Shown in pieces: positions 27,445-37,203 of a DNA stretch of 51,355 nucleotides (positions within the stretch are counted from its first letter, which is position 1; every line of letters starts with the position of its first letter). A program made the translations under genes and the position numbers. The stretch spans positions 1 to 51,355 of the forward strand of contig JAANAU010000026.1 of the NCBI GenBank assembly GCA_011089965.1, written 5' to 3'. The notes under the pieces are model-generated. The model did no database searches. It was not told the DNA's origin and worked only from the letters and a program-made list of their open reading frames with translations. The DNA is from Magnetococcales bacterium (lineage in GTDB: Bacteria > Pseudomonadota > Magnetococcia > Magnetococcales > Magnetaquicoccaceae).

Positions 27445-28667
27445 ACCGCCAGACCAGCGGCATGGCCTGATGACCAGGCCCATTGCAGATTGTAACCACC
27501 CAGCCAGCCGGTCACGTCGAGCACCTCTCCGATGAAAAACAGTCCCGGATGGGTTCGACAGGCCAACGTAACAGGATCCATGGCTCGGGTATCCACCCCA
27601 CCCACCGTGACTTCGGCCCGCTCATAACCGCCTGTGCCGCTGGGCGTGATCACCCAGTGGCGCAGGCTGTCCGCCAGCAGCCGCAAATCACGATCTGAGA
27701 TCTCTCCCATGCGACCATCCCTGCCAAAACGCTCCAGCCAGAGAAGGGCCAACCTTCTGGGCAGGAACCGGGATAAAAGGGTACGCAATGCCACGGTTGG
27801 CTCCTGTTCCTTGCTTTGTTTCAGGCGCGCCAACAGATCGATGTCCGGCGTCAGATCCAGGCAAATCTCCTCCCCTGTGCGCCAAAACGAGGAGATTTGC
27901 AGAACGACCGGTCCGCTCATGCCACGATGGGTGAAGAGCAGATCATCGGTGAAGCTGACTTCGCCATGCTGTACTGTGACCGGCAGTGAGACGCCAGTCA
28001 ATGCCTGACAAAGGGTGCGCATCTCTCCGGAACAGCTCAACGGTGTCAAACCTGGCCGGGGTGCGACCACCGGTACGCCGAACTGGCGGGCGATGGCATA
28101 ACCCAAAGGGGTCGCGCCCAATTTGGGCATGGAACGACCTCCCAGGGCGACCACCAAAGCATGTGTTGACCAGGCACCGTGCCGGGTTGTCACCACATAA
28201 CGGTCGTTGTCCGTGTTGATCCGGACAATCTCTTCATGCAACCCGACCCGTACACCCGCCCGTTGACACCCCTTGAACAGCATATCGACCACGGCGACAG
28301 AAGATTGATCACAAAACATCTGCCCCAGTTTTTTTTCATGATAGCCGATGCCATGCCGTTTCATCCACTGCAAAATATCATGCGGGGTGAAGGCTGACAG
28401 GGCTGGGGTGACAAAAGCAGGGAGGGAACTGATATAGTGGCTGGCGTCGGCATGGAGATTGGTGAAGTTGCAGCGTCCTCCACCGGATACATGGATTTTT
28501 TCACCAACCCGGCGGGCATGATCCAACACCAATACCCGGCGTCCCCGCCTGCCGGCCACCGTGGCACACATCAGACCCGATGCGCCTGCACCCAGAATGA
28601 TGACATCCCAATCCACGGTCCTGGTCAAGGGTTGAAAATCCTCAGACGCATGATCATTCACACACAT
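27441..28667 (-). CDS. BaiN/RdsA-family NAD(P)/FAD-dependent oxidoreductase (HI0933/YhiN type)
   Basis: 408 residues from ATG 28667 ([10 protein letters not shown]). The frame is open 36 codons further, but that would overlap the neighbouring gene. The FAD Rossmann motif [14 protein letters not shown] is near residue 21, followed by the family signature [31 protein letters not shown], and the C-terminal [10 protein letters not shown] and [22 protein letters not shown]. Members are widespread flavoproteins; the substrate is mostly unknown, and the name BaiN comes from bile-acid metabolism in gut bacteria. The stop overlaps the start of the multi-PAS kinase by 4 bp, a coupling that could mean a redox link, though this is speculation. 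Confidence 0.88.
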   Translation of the reverse strand: MCVNDHASEDFQPLTRTVDWDVIILGAGASGLMCATVAGRRGRRVLVLDHARRVGEKIHVSGGGRCNFTNLHADASHYISSLPAFVTPALSAFTPHDILQWMKRHGIGYHEKKLGQMFCDQSSVAVVDMLFKGCQRAGVRVGLHEEIVRINTDNDRYVVTTRHGAWSTHALVVALGGRSMPKLGATPLGYAIARQFGVPVVAPRPGLTPLSCSGEMRTLCQALTGVSLPVTVQHGEVSFTDDLLFTHRGMSGPVVLQISSFWRTGEEICLDLTPDIDLLARLKQSKEQEPTVALRTLLSRFLPRRLALLWLERFGRDGRMGEISDRDLRLLADSLRHWVITPSGTGGYERAEVTVGGVDTRAMDPVTLACRTHPGLFFIGEVLDVTGWLGGYNLQWAWSSGHAAGLAV

Positions 28668-28695
28668 TAGATGGTTGGGAGTTGATTGCCGACCG

Positions 28696-29592
28696 TCAAA
28701 GGTGCAGACCCAAAAATTCCCGGATCTGTTTTTTGAACTTCTGCTCTCCCCCCTGCCAGTACATTTCCCGTGCATTCACAAAGACAACCTCGCCTTTGCG
28801 ATCCACCAGAGCAGCACCCAGCAGACTTTTCTTGGGTTGATTGTCGTTGTTGACAATGCGGATCCCCGGGGTGTCCATTTCGACCGCTTCATCCTTCTGG
28901 ACCAGCATGTTGGGGCGATGGCCGTGAACCACAGTATGCAGGCCGAGTTCTTTCAACAGTTTGCTGATTTTGACGCTGCGCTTCTCACCATCGTGGGAAC
29001 TGCCATGATAGTAGAGCTTGGCCTGTTTGATGTTGCCCATCAATACCTTGCCCTCTTTGTTACGAAACAGGGCGCGATCCCCTTCATAGAAGGCTTTACG
29101 TACCCGGTCGTTGAACAGGTTCAGATCCCCTTTTTCTTCACGGAGCTGCATCAGAAAACGCAGCAGATGCAACGTGGGATAGCCATGCAGAAACAATGTC
29201 CGGCCAAAAACGTGCAGCAGATCCCGGCTGCGAATGAAGGCGGTCCGGGCCGCACCCAAATGACCATATTCCCCCCGTTCCACCCGATGGAGGATCTCCA
29301 GTTCATGGTTGCCGTTCAGGATGCGCAGATCACACCCTTTTGGTGCGGTCCGCCGCAGATGCATAAAATAATCGATCATTTCGATGGCAGGCGCCCATTT
29401 GTTGAGCCAGTCACCGGTATGGATCACCCGAATCCCATGCACCTTGTGACGCCAATCACCCTGTTTGTCGCACACCCCTACGATGTTCAGGGCATATTGG
29501 ACCGCGCGCAAATCGTTGTCCGTATCCGACAACGCCACCGCAAAACGGGGTTCTCTGGAGTCGACATGATCCTTGTCGTGCCTGTTGGTCAT
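28696..29592 (-). CDS. Calcineurin-like metallophosphoesterase
   Basis: 298 residues from ATG 29592; the frame extends further but overlaps pdxA. Motifs of the superfamily: VIHTGDWLNKW (GD), LNGNHELE (GNHE), LFLHGYP and VVHGHRPNM (GHxP). The first metal motif, normally D-x-H, reads SDTDND near residue 22, so the metal site is atypical. The order lptD-surA-pdxA-phosphoesterase recalls the E. coli order with ksgA-apaG-apaH, where ApaH is also a metallophosphoesterase, but here ksgA and apaG are absent and similarity to ApaH is only general. The substrate cannot be named. The gene is 10 nt downstream of pdxA. Confidence 0.82.
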   Translation of the reverse strand: MTNRHDKDHVDSREPRFAVALSDTDNDLRAVQYALNIVGVCDKQGDWRHKVHGIRVIHTGDWLNKWAPAIEMIDYFMHLRRTAPKGCDLRILNGNHELEILHRVERGEYGHLGAARTAFIRSRDLLHVFGRTLFLHGYPTLHLLRFLMQLREEKGDLNLFNDRVRKAFYEGDRALFRNKEGKVLMGNIKQAKLYYHGSSHDGEKRSVKISKLLKELGLHTVVHGHRPNMLVQKDEAVEMDTPGIRIVNNDNQPKKSLLGAALVDRKGEVVFVNAREMYWQGGEQKFKKQIREFLGLHL

Positions 29593-29602
29593 GACCGGTT
29601 CC

Positions 29603-30625
29603 CTACTGCATGCCCTTGTGACGATTCCCGGCGATCTCCAGGGCGACCGACAAGGCGGTGGCGTACGAGCCGGTATCGGCCAGACCTTGGCCTGCGATGT
29701 CGTGGGCTGTGCCATGATCCACACTGGTGCGCACAATGGGGAGATTCAGCGTGATGTTGACAGCCTGACCAAAAGCCAGCATTTTGAGTGGAATCAATCC
29801 CTGATCGTGATACATGCACACCACCGCATCATAGCTGGCCCGTGCCCGGGCATGAAACAGCGTATCTGCCGGCAATGGACCGCGCAACAACGGATATCTT
29901 TCCGCCAGCTCCTGACAAACGGGCCGGATCAGGGTCTCTTCTTCATTCCCAAAGGCACCCTGTTCTCCGGCATGGGGATTGAGACCGGCCACCACCACCC
30001 GTGGATTGACAATGGCAAAATCACGCCGCAAGGAGTCCAGGGTCACACGGATCACTTGACGCACCCCGTCCATGGTCAAAGAGGCGGGCACCGAGGCCAG
30101 GGATTGATGGATGGTGACCAGAACCACCCGCAACCCATCGCCAGCCAGCATCATCACCGGTGCTTCCACTCCCAACAACCGGGCCAACAGTTCGGTGTGA
30201 CCAGGGAAATCAAAACCGGCGGCATGAATCGAGCCTTTGTGGATCGGTGGGGTCACCATGGCCGCCACCCGGCCTTCCAGGGCCAAGCGGCAGGCGGTTT
30301 CAATGCTTTCGACCGTTGCCGCAGCATGACCGGGATGGGGTTTGCCCATGGCAAAGTGAGACATGTCGGCTTTGGATCGGGTGGCCAGAATATCGAAACG
30401 GCCCGGTTCCTGACCGATCTGATCGCTCCAGGCGTCAAAGATGCGCAGCGGAATATCCCAACCATAATGACGTGCCGTGGTGGCATAGATCTCTGGATCT
30501 CCCACATGCACCAAAGCACAGGTGAATCCGTTCTGAAGGGATGTGTTTCGGAAATGGTTCAGAACGATTTCCGGACCGATGCCCACCGGATCCCCCATGG
30601 TGACTGCCAGAAGCTGGGAATTCAT
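29603..30625 (-). CDS. pdxA: 4-hydroxythreonine-4-phosphate dehydrogenase
   Basis: 340 residues from ATG 30625, which overlaps the surA stop (ATGA). It oxidises 4-phosphohydroxy-threonine; the product decarboxylates to 3-amino-2-oxopropyl phosphate, the PdxJ substrate. N-terminal signature LLAVTMGDPVGIGPEI; metal-ligand histidines in FPGHTELLARLL, GLNPHAGEQGAFG and MYHDQGLIPLKML; PPIHKGSIHAAGF is the phosphate-site loop. Full length. The position after surA is conserved in many gamma- and alphaproteobacteria. Confidence 0.97.
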   Translation of the reverse strand: MNSQLLAVTMGDPVGIGPEIVLNHFRNTSLQNGFTCALVHVGDPEIYATTARHYGWDIPLRIFDAWSDQIGQEPGRFDILATRSKADMSHFAMGKPHPGHAAATVESIETACRLALEGRVAAMVTPPIHKGSIHAAGFDFPGHTELLARLLGVEAPVMMLAGDGLRVVLVTIHQSLASVPASLTMDGVRQVIRVTLDSLRRDFAIVNPRVVVAGLNPHAGEQGAFGNEEETLIRPVCQELAERYPLLRGPLPADTLFHARARASYDAVVCMYHDQGLIPLKMLAFGQAVNITLNLPIVRTSVDHGTAHDIAGQGLADTGSYATALSVALEIAGNRHKGMQ

Positions 30626-32010
30626 CGATACTCCACATACGCGCGCAATCGCAAATCCCGCAACCACTGGTTGTAGCGGGCTTGCAGTTTGGACTCCATG
30701 ACCCGTTCTTCCAGCTCCTTGCTCATGGCCTCCAGAGAATCCGGGGCCAGACTCTTTTTCTCTTCCACCAGGATCAGATGCCAGCCAAACGGGGTGCGTA
30801 CCGGCTCAGAGAACTCCTGGGGGCGCAGTCGAAAGGCGGCCTCTTCAAACGGTGCCACCATGACCCCGGGTCCAAACCACTTCAGATCTCCACCCTCCGC
30901 AGCACTGTTGTCCTGGGAGTAGCGTTTGGCCAGCTCGGCAAAGTTGCCGCCCTCCAGAAGCTCCATACGGATTTTCTGAATGGCCTGCCACACCCGCTTC
31001 TCTTCCTGGGCATCGGCATTGGCAGCCACCTTGAGCAGGATATGCCGCGCCTTGACCTTGGTCAGACCGGTGGCACTGGCTGTTTTGGGTTTGGCTTGTC
31101 GTTTCTCCAGCATCATCACGACATGGATACCCTGCCCGGAACGGATGGGACCGACAACCTCTCCGGGTTTCAACGGGAAGACCTTGCTCTCCATTTCGGG
31201 CATCAGCTCGCCTTGCTTGAACCAGCCGATCTCCCCGCCCTGAAGGCTGCTCGGGTCATCCGAGTATTGACCTGCCAGAGTGGCCAAAGAGGCACCGGCG
31301 CGGAGTTGATCCACCAGTTTGGCAGCGAGTTTGGCCTTCTCCTCGATGCGTGCCGCCTCGGTTGTGCCGTCCACAGCCAACAGAATCTGTCCCAGTCGCA
31401 CTTCGAGCGGACCTTCCGCTCCCCGTGAGGCTCGATACAAGGCCTGGATCTCATCGGGCGAGACCGAAACCAAAGGCCGGATCACCTTGTTGATCAAACG
31501 TCCCCGCATCAACTGATCACGCAGCTCCTGACGATAGCCATCCAGCTCGATCCCTTGTCTGGCCAGGGCCTGGGGGAGCGTACCCGGAGGCAGTTTGTTG
31601 TTCCGTTCCACTTGGGACATGACCGCATCGATATCCTTTTCATCCACGGTGATGCCAAGCTGTTCGGCCTGTTGTTCGCGCAACAGACGCTGGATCAACT
31701 CTTCCAGCACCCGTTTGCGGATCGCCATTGGATCGATGTTGCCCCCTTCCTTGGCAATGCGCGCCAGCATGGGACGGGCCAACTCATCCACTTCCGAAGC
31801 GGTGATCACCCGTGGTTTGACCGGTTTGTCCGAAACGATGTTGGCCTCCACCACGGCCACAATCCGGTCTGCCAGGGCGGCATCCACCATGCGACCCGGA
31901 AATACCAAAGCCAGCAGGCAACCCAATACGGCTGCCCGGATGCCAATGCTCCGTGCATGACGCACTCTGGAGGCAAGAGTTGTGCTGGGTGCATCAGGAA
32001 GAGAAGCCAT
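30622..32010 (-). CDS. surA: Periplasmic chaperone/peptidyl-prolyl isomerase SurA
   Basis: 462 residues. N-terminal export signal (IGIRAAVLGCLLALVFPG, cut near residue 44), a SurA N-domain (about 45-205, RIVAVVEANIVS), and two parvulin domains: the first from VRLGQILLAV to GIHVVMMLEKR (about 215-320), the second from VKARHILLKVA to GWHLILVEEKK (about 335-430). It escorts outer-membrane proteins, including LptD, across the periplasm. Its start lies 17 bp inside the lptD 3' end, and its stop overlaps the pdxA start by 4 bp, so the three genes are translationally coupled. The spacer between the signal peptide and first domain is longer than in E. coli. Confidence 0.95.
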   Translation of the reverse strand: MASLPDAPSTTLASRVRHARSIGIRAAVLGCLLALVFPGRMVDAALADRIVAVVEANIVSDKPVKPRVITASEVDELARPMLARIAKEGGNIDPMAIRKRVLEELIQRLLREQQAEQLGITVDEKDIDAVMSQVERNNKLPPGTLPQALARQGIELDGYRQELRDQLMRGRLINKVIRPLVSVSPDEIQALYRASRGAEGPLEVRLGQILLAVDGTTEAARIEEKAKLAAKLVDQLRAGASLATLAGQYSDDPSSLQGGEIGWFKQGELMPEMESKVFPLKPGEVVGPIRSGQGIHVVMMLEKRQAKPKTASATGLTKVKARHILLKVAANADAQEEKRVWQAIQKIRMELLEGGNFAELAKRYSQDNSAAEGGDLKWFGPGVMVAPFEEAAFRLRPQEFSEPVRTPFGWHLILVEEKKSLAPDSLEAMSKELEERVMESKLQARYNQWLRDLRLRAYVEYR

Positions 32011-34216
32011 ATCCGCCTAATCCCTTTAACGTAAAGAAGAAACCAATAAATCCACCACCATGTTCGCTGGTCTGCGACGACAAGTCGCGTCCCGCAGAGA
32101 GTTCCAGACTCCAACAGGAGTGGTCATAACCGATGCCGGTGCGCCAGCTCTTCAATCCACCGGTTTCCAACGAGTAGTCGGAGTTTTGTTTCCAGCGCCA
32201 ATTGTCGTCCAATCGCAAGCTGGCCTGCAAGGAGATCTCTTCCAGCGGAGTGCGGTTCTCTTCGGTCAACCATTGGGCAATGGTCGGATCCGGCTTGTTG
32301 CGGTGATATCCCACTGTGACCGTTGTGCGTTTGTCAAAATAGGCCAGTTGCGACTCTGTGGACTCGATCAAATCGCGGTTGGGGTCATACCGTCCCCCCA
32401 GGGAGAGACTCCAGTGATCATTGGGAGACCATGTCACCCCTGCCACCACATCGGAAAATGGAAGACCACCCCAATAATCCCGATCCCCTTCCGGTGCCCA
32501 ACGTTGGCCAATGGTGGTGGTCAGCAGATTGCGTACGGCTCCGTCCGAACCTTGGCCGAACAGACGCGAGGAGAGACCATACGTCACCCACTGCCCGGCA
32601 CTCATCCGATCCTCCCCGGAAAAGAGATTGGCAGTATAGAGGTTGGTGACGTTGAAATCGCGCAACGTCGAATCCAGATTGGGCAGTGCTGCCTGACTGG
32701 TGGCTGAAACCAGGGTGTATTGAATGGTTGGCTCCAGGGTATGTTTCAACGCGCCGTTGCCATAGGTGCGTGCCAGATCAAAATCCAGACGGGCCTGAAC
32801 CGTGGCCGCTTCCCGACTCACGTTGGCGTCATAGGTCAGCCCGGTTTGATTGGGATCGCCCTGCACCAGATAGGCGGTTTCACGCACCCCGACCAGGCCG
32901 CTGAACTGACCAATCGGCAAGGGACGCCAATAGTGGAGTTCTGGTCCCAGATCCAGGCGTTGGGTGCCATCTCCCGAGGATTGATAGAAGCTGTCGATCT
33001 TGCCGGTGGATTGCAACGTGAAACGGCCCTGATTGGCTCCGGGTCTTTCCAGAGTCTGATTCAGGGTGAGCAGAGGTCGCACATCATGCACATGGAGAAA
33101 GGGCAACTGTTGCATGGTGAAACGATCATCCGGTGCATCCAGATTGGAATACCAGACGGCACCACTGCGAAAACTGGTGAAGCCTGCCTGTCGCAACCAC
33201 AAACGATCTGCCGTGACATGGGACTCCAGGCGTCTCTCCCGGGAGTCGATCAACTTTTTTTGCTGAAAATCATTCAAAAAATCACGAGTCTGCATCTCGG
33301 TGATCCTGGCGTCCAACTCCCAACTCCCCACGGCATGGCGATGGGACAACAGGGTCAATCCCCGATGCCGATCCTGGACGGTATCGAAAATATTCAAGGT
33401 GTCCACGCTCCCTTGGTAATTTTCGCCCAGGTATCGGTATTGCAGTTTGGTCAACATGCCGCGCCGGGTGGTGGGGTGCAGGGTCAAGGTGGCATCCCGT
33501 TCCGGGGCGATATTCCAGTAATAGGGGAGATCGATCTCAAACCCGTTCGCACCGCCCACCTGCATGGTCGGATACAACAGACCGCTTTGACGTTTGGGGA
33601 GAAAGGGGTGTTGCCACCACGGCACCCACAATACCGGCACATCCTGGATTCTCAATTGGACATCACGGGCTGTCAGGGTGTTATCCAGACGATCAATATC
33701 AATCGCATCCGCCGTCAACTCCCAGGCCGGTTCGCTGCCGGGCGGACAGTCGCAATAGGTGAAACCGGCTTTTTTCAGACTGTAGGAGTCCTGGGAGTGG
33801 AAGTTGACCTGGTCTGCCTGAATGCGACCTCCAGTTTTCTTGAGTTCGGCAACGGCCTGTTCCATGGAGCCTTGTTTGGTCTCCAGATCGAGCAGGATCC
33901 GTTCACTGGTGAACAGATCCCCCTGACGCACCAGACGAATGTTGCCGGTTGCCTGGATTTGACGTTTTTGCAAATGGTAGGTCGCCTCATCGGCACGCAA
34001 CTCCAGCAGGTCCGGTTGGGCAATGGAGACCTGGCCGCGGGCATGGATGGTATGCGTGTTCCGATCAATATCCAGTTGGTCAGCCGTGAGATCGATGGGT
34101 TGTTCCCCGGCAACCAGCCGTTCCGGTGACCAGCAGGTGGACAGGAGCAAAGTCAGGCAGGAGAGGAGCCACGGTGTTGGAGTGACGGCTGGATGTGGCG
34201 TTCGTTTACGCTTCAT
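31994..34216 (-). CDS. lptD: LPS-assembly protein LptD (outer-membrane LPS transporter)
   Basis: 740 residues from ATG 34216 (MKRKRTPHPAV); ATG 34228 is an alternative, and neither has a strong Shine-Dalgarno. Signal peptide (WLLSCLTLLLSTCW), then an OstA/LptA-like jellyroll (about 40-200: IDLTADQLDIDRNTHTI, ATGNIRLVRQGD) and a C-terminal barrel (about 220-740) rich in alternating aromatic strands, ending in GGFIGFFFTLKGLGGYGFSS. Family role: inserts LPS into the outer leaflet with LptE. The cysteines that form inter-domain disulfides in E. coli are not evident; only a YCDCPPG pair is seen. Its presence implies an LPS-bearing outer membrane. Confidence 0.93.
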   Translation of the reverse strand: MKRKRTPHPAVTPTPWLLSCLTLLLSTCWSPERLVAGEQPIDLTADQLDIDRNTHTIHARGQVSIAQPDLLELRADEATYHLQKRQIQATGNIRLVRQGDLFTSERILLDLETKQGSMEQAVAELKKTGGRIQADQVNFHSQDSYSLKKAGFTYCDCPPGSEPAWELTADAIDIDRLDNTLTARDVQLRIQDVPVLWVPWWQHPFLPKRQSGLLYPTMQVGGANGFEIDLPYYWNIAPERDATLTLHPTTRRGMLTKLQYRYLGENYQGSVDTLNIFDTVQDRHRGLTLLSHRHAVGSWELDARITEMQTRDFLNDFQQKKLIDSRERRLESHVTADRLWLRQAGFTSFRSGAVWYSNLDAPDDRFTMQQLPFLHVHDVRPLLTLNQTLERPGANQGRFTLQSTGKIDSFYQSSGDGTQRLDLGPELHYWRPLPIGQFSGLVGVRETAYLVQGDPNQTGLTYDANVSREAATVQARLDFDLARTYGNGALKHTLEPTIQYTLVSATSQAALPNLDSTLRDFNVTNLYTANLFSGEDRMSAGQWVTYGLSSRLFGQGSDGAVRNLLTTTIGQRWAPEGDRDYWGGLPFSDVVAGVTWSPNDHWSLSLGGRYDPNRDLIESTESQLAYFDKRTTVTVGYHRNKPDPTIAQWLTEENRTPLEEISLQASLRLDDNWRWKQNSDYSLETGGLKSWRTGIGYDHSCWSLELSAGRDLSSQTSEHGGGFIGFFFTLKGLGGYGFSS

Positions 34217-34253
34217 GAGTACGTGCATCCATAAAAAAAGGTATGAATACCAT

Positions 34254-35549
34254 TCAACATAACAGAGAACGGGCCTCGCCCACCAGATATAATGATCCGG
34301 CAACAACCACGCGACCGGCAGGCCCTGCTGCCGTGCGTGCCTTGGCGAGCGCCTCCGGCACCGAATCGCAGGGGATCACCGGTGGACCGGAGTCAGGCCA
34401 CAAGGCGCACAAGGCGTGCAATGTGTGTCCTCTGGAGCCGCCACAGCGCACCGTGAAGACGATGTGTGCCGCATTGGTCAACAAGGCTGCCATGGTGGCT
34501 CCGTCTTTGTTGTTGAGGACGGAGAAGACCAGAGCGGTGTGACAGTTGCTGCCTCCGGAAGCCGGGTCGCGCAGAAATTGCACCAGAGTGCCAATGGCTG
34601 CGGGATTGTGGGCGCCATCGAGCCAGATCGGAGGTGGCCCCGGGAATCGTTCCAAACGTCCTGGCCATACGGCCCGGGTCAAACCAGACCGCAACGACCG
34701 ACGGGTGATCGGACAGCCCTGGCGCGCCAGCTCCCGGGCGACACCCACAGCCAGGGCGGCATTGGCGTATTGATGCTGTCCAGGCAAGGCCGGGGCAGGC
34801 AAACAGACCGTTCCCTGCCGGTCCCGGAAAAGCCACGCCTGCTGCGGGTCGTTGACGATCCGGCGATACCGGAACTCTCGTCCGGCCAGGGCCAGGGGTG
34901 TGTTCTGGCGTTGCGCCATGGCAATCAGGGTCCGGGCTGCCCCGGGATGGGCTGGTGCTGCCAGGGCGGGCACGCCGGGTTTGAAGATTCCCCCTTTCTC
35001 GCGGGCAATGCTGGCAATCGTGTCACCCAGAAAGTCCATGTGATCCAAACCAATGGAAGTGATGACGCCGACCAGAGGAGTCACCACGTTGGTGGCATCC
35101 AGACGCCCTCCCAGTCCGGTCTCCAGCAAAACCACCCCGTTACCTCTGGAGAAAAGGGGCAAAGAGGTGAAATAGAAAAAGGCTGCCGCAGTCGTCAATT
35201 CAAAGAAGGTGGTTTCGATGTATGGATCGTGCTGCATCACTTCGGTCAGCACGGCATCCAGGGTGTGGTCATCGATGGGTGTACCCTGGACGCGCAGACG
35301 TTCATTGAACCGTTCCAGGTGCGGTGATGTGAAGGCCGCAACCGGAATGCCTGCTGCCATGAGGATCGCTTCCAGAAACGCGATGACCGATCCTTTGCCA
35401 TTGGTTCCAGCCACATGCACGCAACGCAATCGGTTGTGGGGATTGCCCAGTCGGGCCAGCAGACGGCGCAGTGGGGTCAGCCCCAGGCGAATGGTCTCGC
35501 TTGGGCTTCGTTGCAACAGCGCCTGCAAGGCCGGTATGTCATCCTTCAT
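34254..35549 (-). CDS. folC: Bifunctional dihydrofolate synthase/folylpolyglutamate synthase
   Basis: 431 residues. Mur-ligase-type fold: the P-loop HVAGTNGKGSV, the omega-loop TSPHLERFNERLR, LLETGLGGRLDATNVV, GLDHMDFLGDTIASIAREK, and C-terminal DGAHNPAA. It adds glutamate to dihydropteroate and extends folate polyglutamates. The start overlaps the accD stop by 4 bp (ATGA), the usual accD-folC order. The 37-bp gap to lptD shows no terminator. Confidence 0.96.
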   Translation of the reverse strand: MKDDIPALQALLQRSPSETIRLGLTPLRRLLARLGNPHNRLRCVHVAGTNGKGSVIAFLEAILMAAGIPVAAFTSPHLERFNERLRVQGTPIDDHTLDAVLTEVMQHDPYIETTFFELTTAAAFFYFTSLPLFSRGNGVVLLETGLGGRLDATNVVTPLVGVITSIGLDHMDFLGDTIASIAREKGGIFKPGVPALAAPAHPGAARTLIAMAQRQNTPLALAGREFRYRRIVNDPQQAWLFRDRQGTVCLPAPALPGQHQYANAALAVGVARELARQGCPITRRSLRSGLTRAVWPGRLERFPGPPPIWLDGAHNPAAIGTLVQFLRDPASGGSNCHTALVFSVLNNKDGATMAALLTNAAHIVFTVRCGGSRGHTLHALCALWPDSGPPVIPCDSVPEALAKARTAAGPAGRVVVAGSLYLVGEARSLLC

Positions 35550-36496
35550 TCGGCAACCGGCGGGGATGGCAACTCTTCGTTCCGATAGATTTTGCGCTCC
35601 CGGGTTTTGTGGGTTCGGGTCAGCCGGGACAGCAGATCGGCCAGTTGGCTGCGCATCTCTGCCCTTGGGCAGATGCGGTCCACAAATCCATGTTCCAGCA
35701 GATATTCGCTGCGCTGGAATCCTTCCGGCAAGGTTTCACGCATGGTCTGTTCGATGACGCGCGGACCGGCAAAACAGATCAGGGCATGGGGTTCGGCCAG
35801 GATGATATCGCCAAGCATGGCAAAGGAGGCGGTCACCCCTCCGGTGGTCGGGTCGGTCAGAACCGAGATGAACGGCAATCCGGCCTCATCCAGACGGGTC
35901 AAGGCCGCAGAAGTCCGGGCCATCTGCATCAGCGAGAGGATCCCTTCCTGCATGCGTGCGCCACCCGAGGCGGAAAAGACCACGTAACCACACCCCTCGT
36001 CCACAGCCGCCAACGCCCCCTGGGCGACCTTGGCACCCACCACGGATCCCATCGAGCCTCCCAGAAAATTGAAATCAAAAGCGGCCACGACTGCGGGCAC
36101 CTCCTGAATCGTCCCTTTGAACACCTGGACCGCATCCTGGTTGCCGCTCTCTTTCTGGGCATCGCGCACCCGGTCCCGATAGCGCTTCAGATCCTTGAAT
36201 TTCAACGGATCCGATGGTTGCAGATTGGCAAACAGCTCTTTGCGGCCTTCGGGATCGAGGGTGATATCGATCCGGGCGTGCCCGGAGACCCGAAAGTGGT
36301 GTTGACAATGGGGACAGACGTGAAGATTGCGTTCCAGTTCTTTATGAAACAGAGTCTGTCCACACGGTTCACACTTGATCCACAACCCTTCGGGCGGGTG
36401 TTGGGCACGACTGCTCCCCACTTTGATTTTGGGCTTGATCAGACGATTGAACCAGCTGATGGCCGTATTGGCGGTCATTTCATCCATGCTTCCCAC
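35546..36496 (-). CDS. accD: Acetyl-CoA carboxylase carboxyltransferase subunit beta
   Basis: 316 residues from GTG 36496, chosen because GAGGAG lies 6 nt upstream; ATG 36487 or 36478 are alternatives. An N-terminal zinc ribbon with four cysteines (CEPCG and CPHC, spaced 15 apart) and a crotonase-like carboxyltransferase core (FNFLGGSMGSVVGAK, FSASGGARMQEG, ISVLTDPTTGGVTASFAMLGD, PRVIEQTMRETLPEGFQ). It pairs with AccA to make malonyl-CoA, the first step of fatty acid synthesis. In many proteobacteria trpB and trpA lie between trpF and accD; here trpF is only 36 bp upstream. Confidence 0.96.
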   Translation of the reverse strand: MGSMDEMTANTAISWFNRLIKPKIKVGSSRAQHPPEGLWIKCEPCGQTLFHKELERNLHVCPHCQHHFRVSGHARIDITLDPEGRKELFANLQPSDPLKFKDLKRYRDRVRDAQKESGNQDAVQVFKGTIQEVPAVVAAFDFNFLGGSMGSVVGAKVAQGALAAVDEGCGYVVFSASGGARMQEGILSLMQMARTSAALTRLDEAGLPFISVLTDPTTGGVTASFAMLGDIILAEPHALICFAGPRVIEQTMRETLPEGFQRSEYLLEHGFVDRICPRAEMRSQLADLLSRLTRTHKTRERKIYRNEELPSPPVAE

Positions 36497-36532
36497 TGGT
36501 TTCTCCTCGTATGGATAAACAAAACACTTGGT

Positions 36533-37153
36533 TCATGCGCAGGCCAGATGCACGCGGCGTACGAATTGATACATTTTGTTCGGATCCTTGACTCCCGGGG
36601 TTCGTTCCACCCCGCTGGAGACATCCACGGCATACGGACGGATCTGACGCACGGCCTCGCTGACATTGTCCGGTGTCAGGCCACCGGCCAGAATCAGGGG
36701 GACACGCGGATTGAAGTCGGTCAGAACAGACCAGTCGAAGAGATGTCCAGAGCCGCCGTAGTGTCCTGTGACCTTGGCATCCACCAGCAATCCGGCGACC
36801 GGGAACCGTTCCACCCCCTTCAGATCCTCACGGCAGCCCACCCGGATCGCCTTGATCACCCGTCCGGGCAAACCGCGACACTCGCCGGGTGCCTCGTCGC
36901 CATGGAGCTGGATCACATCCAGACGGCACACAGCCGCCGCTGCTCGGATCTCGTCGCGCGGGGCATTGACGAACAGTCCGGTGACCGTGATGAATGGCGG
37001 CAATCCATCCAGGATTTTTGCGGCCTCCTGTGGGGCGATATACCGTTTGGAACGGTCGTAAAAGACAAACCCCAAGGCATCGGCCCCGGCTGCAACGGCG
37101 GCCAGGGCATCTTCCAAAGAGGTGATGCCGCAAATCTTGACACGTGGAATCAT
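36533..37153 (-). CDS. trpF: Phosphoribosylanthranilate isomerase
   Basis: 206 residues, a TIM barrel for the third step of tryptophan synthesis. Motifs: VKICGITSLEDA (catalytic Cys8), GFVFYDRSKRYIAP, VIQLHGDE, LVDAKVTGHYGGSG (general acid Asp in LVDA), ILAGGLTPDNV and VDVSSGVE. The gene is complete. No trpA or trpB follows, although their usual flanking genes trpF and accD are both here. Confidence 0.96.
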   Translation of the reverse strand: MIPRVKICGITSLEDALAAVAAGADALGFVFYDRSKRYIAPQEAAKILDGLPPFITVTGLFVNAPRDEIRAAAAVCRLDVIQLHGDEAPGECRGLPGRVIKAIRVGCREDLKGVERFPVAGLLVDAKVTGHYGGSGHLFDWSVLTDFNPRVPLILAGGLTPDNVSEAVRQIRPYAVDVSSGVERTPGVKDPNKMYQFVRRVHLACA

Positions 37154-37203
37154 CGCATCTCCTTCCTTGGCACAGCGATCACACCCGGGAACTGAAGAGG
37201 GGG

